Below are positions 53,990 to 64,000 of a stretch of 64,000 nucleotides of DNA, piece after piece. Positions within the stretch are counted from its first letter, which is position 1. The number at the start of each line of letters is the position of its first letter. The position numbers and the translations under genes are program-made. Source of the stretch: CAVZCC01 sp963773765 (GTDB lineage: Bacteria; Actinomycetota; Acidimicrobiia; Acidimicrobiales; Microtrichaceae); NCBI GenBank assembly GCA_963773765.1, contig CAVZCC010000001.1, positions 372,001 to 436,000 on the forward strand. Reading direction: 5' to 3'. Below the pieces are notes generated by a model that did not search any database, was not told the origin of the DNA, and saw nothing but the letters and a program-made list of their open reading frames with translations.

Positions 53990-54803
53990 GACGACCCGTC
54001 GGTGGCCGCGGCCAGGTCCACGACCCCGTCGAGGGCGGCGAGGTCGGCGTGGCCGTCGCCCGGGCCGGGCCGGTGCCGACGCAGGTGCAGCAGGAACTCG
54101 GTGTTGCCGTCGGCGCCGCGCAGGGGGGAGACCATCACCCCCATCATGGACGCTCCTGCCTCGTTCGCGGCGTCCAGCACCCGTCCCAGGGACGACCGCC
54201 ACACCGCCGGGTCGGTGATGACGCCCCGGCCCTTGCTGGCCTCGGCCCGCCCCGCCTCGAACTGCGGCTTCACGAGCAGCGACCAGCCAGGCCCCGGGTC
54301 GGCAGCACCGGACCAGGACATCGAGGACGGTGGTGAGGGAGATGAAGGACAGGTCGGCAACGGCGGCCCCGAACGGACCGAGCACCTCGGGGTCCACGTG
54401 GCGCAGGTTGGTGCGCTCCACGACGCTGACCCGGTCGTCGCCCCTGAGGCGTTCGTGGATCTGGCCGTGGCCGACGTCGAGCGCCACCACGTGGGCCGCG
54501 CCCCGCTGCAGGAGGCAGTCGGTGAAGCCGCCGGTGGACGCGCCGGCGTCGAGCACCCGCAGGCCCGGACGGGTCCAGGCCGAACCGCTCCAGCGCACCG
54601 TCGAGCTTCTCCCCGCCCCGTCCCACGAAGCGGGGCCGTTCACCCTGGACCAGCACCGGTTCACCGGCATCGACCAGGCGGGCGGGCTTGAGCGCCGGAG
54701 CTCCGGACACCCTGACGCGGCCGGACTCCACCAACTCCCGGGCCTGGGTCCGGCCGGTGGCCAGGCCCCGGCGGACCAGTTCCGCGTCCAGGCGTCGGCG
54801 CAC
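53986..54803 (-). CDS. tlyA: 16S/23S rRNA 2'-O-methyltransferase TlyA, two frameshifts
   Basis: About 271 aa after repair. An S4 domain (RLDAELVRRGLATGRTQARELV) leads into a FtsJ-like methyltransferase (LDAGASTGGFTDCLLQRGA, SLLVKPQFE). In mycobacteria TlyA modification sensitises ribosomes to capreomycin. An extra C in CCC 54564-54566 and an extra base near 54315 break the frame. Start GTG 54803 has a TAGGCT box 6 nt upstream; the TAG of that box is the stop codon of the preceding gene. Confidence 0.93.
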
Positions 54804-54809
54804 CGTTGG

Positions 54810-54815
54810 AGCCTA
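54810..54815 (-). promoter_or_regulatory. -10 box TAGGCT of tlyA, containing the upstream stop codon
   Basis: TAG of the box ends the HAD gene. The box lies 6 nt before GTG 54803. Confidence 0.45.
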
Positions 54816-55580
54816 ACGGGCCAGCTGGTCCACGAGGCGGGCCAGGTCGGGGGCGACGGCGGCACAGTCGACGTCCAGCGGCAGGTCCGCCTCCGTGGTG
54901 ACCCCGCTCAGCACCAGCCCGAAGTCCCATCCCAGTTCCAGCGCCAGCCGGCCGTCGGTGCCGCCCTTGTCCCCCACCACCACGCCGTGGCCCGGGAACC
55001 GGGAGCGGATCAGGTGCGCCATCGGCGGGTAGGGCTTCCCGGCCACGGTCGCGACGGCACCGGACGCAGCCTCCACCGCGGCCAGGATGGCGCCGCAGCC
55101 CGGATGGATGCCCTCTGCTCCGGGGAAGGTCCGGTCGTCGTTGGACGCCAGGAGCCGGGCGCCGGCGCGGACAGCGGCCGCAGTGCGGTCGAGCCGGCCG
55201 TAGTCGATGTCGCGGGCCAGGCCCACGACCACCGCGTCGACGGCCTCGCCCCCGGTCGCCGGGTCCCCGGCGTCCAGCACCTCGGCCCCGGCGTCGGCAA
55301 GGGCGTCCCGGAGCCCGGCCCCGCCCAGGCACAGGACCCGCTCGCCCGCCGACACCAGGGCGACCACCGCGTCCGCGGAGGTGACCACCTCGCATCCGGG
55401 CGGCACGCCCTGTGACACCAGGCGCTGCGCCCGGCGGCGTCCGGACTCGGCGGAGTTGTTCGTGCAGAACACCACGCGGTCACCCCGCTCCAGCAGGCGG
55501 CCGACCGCCGCGGCCGATCCCGGGATCGGCACCCGGCCCCGCCACATCACGCCGTCCAGGTCGATCACCCAGTTCGTCAC
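54813..55580 (-). CDS. HAD-superfamily hydrolase, NagD/PGP-like
   Basis: 255 aa. HAD motif I is DLDGVMWRG, motif II TNNSAESG and motif III/IV GKPYPPM ... GDKGGTDGRLA. The C2-type cap is typical of NagD and glycerol-phosphate/phosphoglycolate phosphatases. M. tuberculosis Rv1692, a glycerol-3-phosphate phosphatase, occupies the same position. GTG 55580 follows GAGGGTGGG; GTG 55589 is possible. Confidence 0.9.
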   Translation of the reverse strand: MTNWVIDLDGVMWRGRVPIPGSAAAVGRLLERGDRVVFCTNNSAESGRRRAQRLVSQGVPPGCEVVTSADAVVALVSAGERVLCLGGAGLRDALADAGAEVLDAGDPATGGEAVDAVVVGLARDIDYGRLDRTAAAVRAGARLLASNDDRTFPGAEGIHPGCGAILAAVEAASGAVATVAGKPYPPMAHLIRSRFPGHGVVVGDKGGTDGRLALELGWDFGLVLSGVTTEADLPLDVDCAAVAPDLARLVDQLAR

Positions 55581-55724
55581 GGTGCCCACCCTCGCACACC
55601 GCCCCGGGCCGGCCGGCCAACGGTTGCCGGCGGAATGGTCACCGCCCGCGGTCCTGTGGAATCCTGTCGCCCGATCGCGGGGCACGGGGAACGTGCCCGG
55701 AGCAGGGGACCGGGAGGAGCTCTC

Positions 55725-56612
55725 ATGGACGAGCAGCAGTTCAACAAGGTGAAGAACGACGCCGGATTCATCGCGGCGCTGGACCAGAGCGGCGGCAGCA
55801 CGCCCAAGGCCCTCAAGCTCTACGGCATCGAGGAGGACGCCTACTCCGGCGACGAGGAGATGTTCGACCTCATCCACCAGATGCGGAGCCGGATCATCAC
55901 CAGCCCGAGCTTCGACGGGGACCGGGTCCTGGGTGCCATCCTCTTCGAGGCCACCATGGACCGCCAGGTGGAGGGCAAGGACACCGCCCAGTACCTGTGG
56001 GAGGTCAAGCACGTCGTGCCGTTCCTCAAGGTGGACAAGGGCCTGGAGGACGAGGCCGACGGCGTGCAGCTCATGAAGCCCATGCCGGACCTGGACGCCC
56101 TGCTGGCCCGGGCCGTGGCCAAGGGCGTCTTCGGCACCAAGATGCGCTCCGTCATCAAGGAGGCCAACGCCGCCGGCGTCGCCGCCGTGGTGGACCAGCA
56201 GTTCGAGGTGGGCCGCCAGATCCTGGCCGCCGGCCTGGTCCCGATCATCGAGCCCGAGGTGGACATCCACAGCGCCACCAAGGCCGAGGCCGAGCAGCAG
56301 CTGGAGGCCGCCATCCTGGCCCAGCTCGACGCCCTGACCGACGGTCAGCAGGTGATGCTGAAGCTCACCCTGCCGGAGACGGACGGGTTCTACACCTCGC
56401 TGGTGGAGCACCCGGGCGTCCTGCGGGTGGTCGCCCTGTCGGGCGGGTACAGCCGGGCCGAGGCCAACGAGCGCCTGGCCCGCAACCACGGCATGATCGC
56501 CAGCTTCTCCCGTGCCCTGACCGAGGGCCTGTCCGCCCAGCAGAGCGACGCCGAGTTCGACGCCGCCCTCGACGCGTCCATCGGCAGCATCTTCCAGGCG
56601 TCCACCACCTGA
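55725..56612 (+). CDS. Fructose-bisphosphate aldolase, class I
   Basis: A 295-aa Schiff-base aldolase of the short bacterial type. Diagnostic parts are ALDQSGGSTPKAL, FLKVDKGL, FGTKMRSVI, EPEVDIH and the Schiff-base lysine region MLKLTLPE. It splits fructose-1,6-bisphosphate in glycolysis. ATG 55725 follows a strong GGGAGGAG, unlike the many leaderless genes around it, which fits high expression. Confidence 0.95.
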   Translation: MDEQQFNKVKNDAGFIAALDQSGGSTPKALKLYGIEEDAYSGDEEMFDLIHQMRSRIITSPSFDGDRVLGAILFEATMDRQVEGKDTAQYLWEVKHVVPFLKVDKGLEDEADGVQLMKPMPDLDALLARAVAKGVFGTKMRSVIKEANAAGVAAVVDQQFEVGRQILAAGLVPIIEPEVDIHSATKAEAEQQLEAAILAQLDALTDGQQVMLKLTLPETDGFYTSLVEHPGVLRVVALSGGYSRAEANERLARNHGMIASFSRALTEGLSAQQSDAEFDAALDASIGSIFQASTT

Positions 56613-56619
56613 GGCTGGT

Positions 56620-57597
56620 TCAGTCCAGGTTGGAGGCGCGCTCCGCCGCATCCAGGAAGTCGGGCTCGGCCCTGGCGATCTGGGCGAACAGCGAACGGGA
56701 CTGGGGCAGGTCACCCGCACGCTCGTACAGGTCCGCCAGGGCGTAGGCGCGCCGGAGGTGGTGCTCCATGGGGCGCTTCGGGAACCGGAACCCCTTGCTC
56801 AACAGGGCGATGGCGTCGGCCAGCTTCCCCTGGTCGGCCAGCGCCCCGGCGGCCACGATGCGGCCCTCCACCACCAGCTCACCCGACGGGGACGCGGTGC
56901 GGAGCTCGTCCCAGAGCTCCTCGACCTTGCCGTACTGACCCAACGCCCGCCGGCAGTCCGCCAGCACCGGGTGCTGCTCGGTGCTGCCCCCGGTCAGTGA
57001 CACGAAGGCGTCCAGCTGGGTCGCAGCATCCCTCCACCGGCCGAGTCGGTACAGCGTGAGCCCCAGGAGCTCACGGCCCTCGGGGAGGTCGGGAACCTCC
57101 TCGACGATGGGGGCCAGGATCCTCCGGGCGTCGGTGTAGCGCTCGGCGGCGAACGCCGTGGCGGCGTCGGAGAGGCGACCTTCCAGGCGGGCGGCACGCT
57201 GGGCGCCCACCAGGCCCACCAGCTGCGGCGCCTTCACGGTGACCGCGCCGGCAGGCTTCCGGGGCCGGGATCGCCGCGGCTTGCGCCCGGGCTGCACAGA
57301 GCCCTCGTCGATCCACACCTCCGGCTCCGGCTGGATGCTGGGGGCCGGAGGGCCCTGGGGCTTGGAGCGCTGTGGTCCCCGGGGCGGCACCGGACGCCGG
57401 TCGGCCGAGGGCCGACCGGTCCCCGCCCGGCGGTCACTGCGACTCGACGGCGCTCCGGAGCGGGACGGTCCCCCGGAACGGGACGGTCCCCCGGAACGGG
57501 ACGGTCCCCCGGAACGCGACCCGCCGGGCTTGGCGCTGCCACGACGCGGCCCGGCCGGGCCGGAGGACCGACGGGCGGGGGGACGATCGGACGGCAT
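56620..57597 (-). CDS. TPR-containing protein with basic repeat N-terminus (Rv1691-like)
   Basis: 325 aa. Residues 1-115 are Arg/Ser/Gly/Pro-rich and include three exact RSGGPS repeats. Residues about 120-325 form helical TPR-like repeats (ELLGLTLYRLGRWRDAATQLDAFV, MEHHLRRAYALADLYERAGDL). It probably scaffolds other proteins; the basic tail could bind RNA or DNA. ATG 57597 follows GAGGTG. It converges on the aldolase gene with a 7-bp gap. Confidence 0.82.
   Translation of the reverse strand: MPSDRPPARRSSGPAGPRRGSAKPGGSRSGGPSRSGGPSRSGGPSRSGAPSSRSDRRAGTGRPSADRRPVPPRGPQRSKPQGPPAPSIQPEPEVWIDEGSVQPGRKPRRSRPRKPAGAVTVKAPQLVGLVGAQRAARLEGRLSDAATAFAAERYTDARRILAPIVEEVPDLPEGRELLGLTLYRLGRWRDAATQLDAFVSLTGGSTEQHPVLADCRRALGQYGKVEELWDELRTASPSGELVVEGRIVAAGALADQGKLADAIALLSKGFRFPKRPMEHHLRRAYALADLYERAGDLPQSRSLFAQIARAEPDFLDAAERASNLD
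57461..57514. repeat. Three tandem 18-bp repeats
   Basis: Three identical copies of CGGGACGGTCCCCCGGAA encode the RSGGPS repeats of the TPR protein. Confidence 0.95.
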
Positions 57598-57692
57598 GGC
57601 AGGAACACCTCGGAACGGGATCGGAGCGGCCACGGTACAGGGACCGGGGCGCTGCCGGTGCAGTCGGGACCGGGCACCCGGACCACGACGTG

Positions 57693-57731
57693 AAAAATGG
57701 AGCAGGGGGAGGTGTTTCCACCTCCCCCTGC
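57693..57731 (-). terminator. Rho-independent terminator of the rRNA operon
   Basis: A perfect 13-bp stem (57702-57714 with 57719-57731) around GAAA is followed on the minus strand by TCCATTTTTC. It lies just after 5S rRNA. Confidence 0.93.
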
Positions 57732-57736
57732 GAGAA

Positions 57737-57854
<118 letters not shown>

Positions 57855-57911
57855 TCTGTTGTCAACTGACGAGCGGGGGCCCCACGCAGGGGCCGGCGCA
57901 CACTCGAGGAC

Positions 57912-62797
<4,886 letters not shown>

Positions 62798-63144
62798 AGA
62801 TCTCGGACTCACTTCCGAAGAGGTGAATCGTTCGATCGGAGAGCCGGCCTCGGGTGGCTACCCTTGGCCGACTGGCACAGACTGGCGTCTCCCCCGGCCG
62901 AAGCCGAGGGGTCATCCGGAAAGTGCATTGATTTGGTATTGCTGAATTGATGGGTCGACTCACGTACCGGTTTCCCGGCATGCGGTCGCCCGCACTCGCC
63001 TTTTGGCATCCTGTCTTCCGTTGTCAAGGAACGCTGGCCTCCACGAGGGGGGCACGAGCGGGAACGTGGAACCGGCAGAGCCGTGGACCAGGGGTTCCGG
63101 TGGCCCCGTTCCGGCGCCGAAGCGGCCGTGCGGGGCGAAGAGAC
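62798..63144 (-). other. rRNA operon leader
   Basis: About 350 bp between the rRNA promoter and 16S. No gene is seen. A TTGACAACGG sequence at about 63026 lacks a matching -10 box. The GGCTTCGGCC hairpin near 62895 is probably part of the transcribed leader. Confidence 0.5.
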
Positions 63145-63173
63145 ACGATAGTTGGACTCGTCGGGGCCGTCAA
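63145..63173 (-). promoter_or_regulatory. Promoter of the rRNA operon
   Basis: TTGACG (63168-63173) and TATCGT (63145-63150) are separated by 17 bp on the minus strand, a near-consensus housekeeping promoter about 350 bp upstream of 16S and 67 bp after the tyrS stop. Confidence 0.75.
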
Positions 63174-63240
63174 CCCGGAACCGCGAGACGCACGTCACGT
63201 GCCCGGCGCCGCCGGTCCTGGGGGCCCCGACGGGACCCCG

Positions 63241-64000
63241 TCAGCCGGCGGCGACCAGCAGATGATAGGCGGAGCGGCCCCTGCGCAGGAGCAGGTACCG
63301 GTCCTCGAGCAGGTCCTCGGGCCCGATCGGCCGGCCCTCGCGCCGGACCAGGCCCTCCTGGTTGACGGAGTACCCGGCCAGGTTCCGCCGCACCTCGCCC
63401 TTGGACTTCGCCAGGTCGCAGCGGTCCAGCAGGTCCACCGGGTCCGCTCCCACCAACTCGGAACGGGGGACGTTCGTGGTCGGGATCTCCCGGGCCAGCA
63501 GTTCGAGCGTGGCGGGGGCGGCGTCCGCGATCGGCCGGCCGAAGAGCACCTCGGCCGCGGCCTCGATGGGCCCGACGACCTCGGACCCGTGGACGAGCCC
63601 CGTCACCTCCCTGGCCAGGCGACGCTGGCCGTCGCGTCGCTCCGGGGCCCCGGCGTGGGCCTCCGCCACGGCGGTGCACTCCTGCACCGGCACCGTCGTG
63701 AGGCGCAGCAGCAGTGGGAGGACGTCGTCGTCGGCCGCGTTCAGGAAGTACTGGTAGAGCTGGTACGGACTGGTGCGCTCCGGCGACAGCCAGAGGTTCT
63801 GGCCCTCGCTCTTGCCGAACTTGGTGCCGTCGGAGCGGACGATCAGCGGGGCGGTCAGCCCGTGCACGGCGTCACCGGTGCAGCGGCGCACCAGGTCGAT
63901 GCCGGCGGTGATGTTGCCCCACTGGTCCGATCCCGCGACCTGGAGGTCGCAGGCGCGTTCCCGGTGCAGGACCAGGAAGTCGTTGGCCTGCAGGAGCATG
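63241..64000 (-). CDS. tyrS: Tyrosyl-tRNA synthetase, C-terminal part (cut by window end)
   Basis: The last 253 or so residues. The tyrosine pocket DLQVAGSDQWGNITAGIDLVRR, the KMSKS-type loop TKFGKSEG and a C-terminal S4-like domain (DLLDRCDLAKSKGEVRRNL) are visible. The N-terminal HIGH region lies beyond 64000. The stop is at 63241-63243. In M. tuberculosis tyrS also precedes the TPR-HAD-tlyA genes; here an rRNA operon lies between. Confidence 0.95.
   Translation of the reverse strand, partial: MLLQANDFLVLHRERACDLQVAGSDQWGNITAGIDLVRRCTGDAVHGLTAPLIVRSDGTKFGKSEGQNLWLSPERTSPYQLYQYFLNAADDDVLPLLLRLTTVPVQECTAVAEAHAGAPERRDGQRRLAREVTGLVHGSEVVGPIEAAAEVLFGRPIADAAPATLELLAREIPTTNVPRSELVGADPVDLLDRCDLAKSKGEVRRNLAGYSVNQEGLVRREGRPIGPEDLLEDRYLLLRRGRSAYHLLVAAG

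Noticed and set aside
57461..57514. CRISPR-like repeat array
   Set aside because: The 18-bp units are contiguous, have no spacers and encode an in-frame RSGGPS protein repeat.

Overview
This 64-kb window is high-GC DNA from an actinobacterium. The 16S sequence and the gene order point to the class Acidimicrobiia or a close relative; that assignment comes from pattern memory, not a database search. Almost everything is housekeeping. Two stretches follow gene orders known from Mycobacterium tuberculosis. The block at 1-5.8 kb matches gcvH-garA-Rv1828-Rv1829-Rv1830-gcvB. The block at 25-64 kb matches tyrS-(TPR)-(HAD)-tlyA-nadK-recN-Rv1697-mctB-pyrG-nudix-xerD ... scpA-scpB-rluB-cmk-der.

Layout. 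1-5.8 kb: glycine cleavage genes gcvP (5' cut by the window edge), gcvT and gcvH, with two MerR regulators, a DUF151 protein and a GarA-like FHA protein. 5.9-11.7 kb: a nucleotidyltransferase/phosphomannomutase-like fusion, a CDP-alcohol phosphatidyltransferase, a HIT protein, an SRAP protein and a GT2-GtrA glycosyltransferase. 11.7-17.9 kb: a split B12-dependent acyl-CoA mutase with isobutyryl-CoA-mutase-like active-site residues, a Tat-exported PhoD-like phosphatase, a transmembrane Ser/Thr kinase and a small lipoprotein. 18.1-19.6 kb: a gene-poor accessory segment between two copies of one palindrome, next to tRNA-Pro(GGG). 19.7-25 kb: a zinc-ribbon methyltransferase, an acyl-CoA carboxylase beta subunit and two FKBP isomerases separated by a 1.4-kb element with terminal inverted repeats that carries a methyltransferase. 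25-31 kb: der, a radical-SAM/DUF512 gene, an esterase lipoprotein, ispH and a CopD-like membrane protein, all damaged by single-base indels. 30.8-37.4 kb: a long operon scpA-scpB-rluB, then aroH-tyrA-aroA-cmk-plsC, with mostly 4-bp GTGA overlaps. 37.5-43.2 kb: trpS, a GNAT protein, xerD (apparently fused to an HD domain), a Nudix hydrolase and pyrG. 43.3-55.6 kb: an envelope module (GT4 sugar-phosphate transferase, phosphatase-like membrane protein, glycosyltransferase, MurJ) followed by mctB, steA, recN, nadK, tlyA and a HAD phosphatase. 55.7-64 kb: class I aldolase, a TPR protein, a 16S-23S-5S rRNA operon on the minus strand and the 3' part of tyrS.

Two features run across the window. First, many genes have a TANNNT -10 box 6-10 nt before the start codon, which implies leaderless mRNAs; others have clear Shine-Dalgarno sequences. 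Second, at least 30 single-base indels, mostly an extra G or C in a short G/C run, break the frames of conserved and often essential genes. I read these as sequence or assembly errors and give full gene spans with the shift position noted. I found no CRISPR array, prophage or recognised defence system. The best candidates for something new are the inverted-repeat element between the FKBP genes, the palindrome-flanked segment beside tRNA-Pro, and the sugar-nucleotide enzyme whose mutase half has lost its catalytic motifs.
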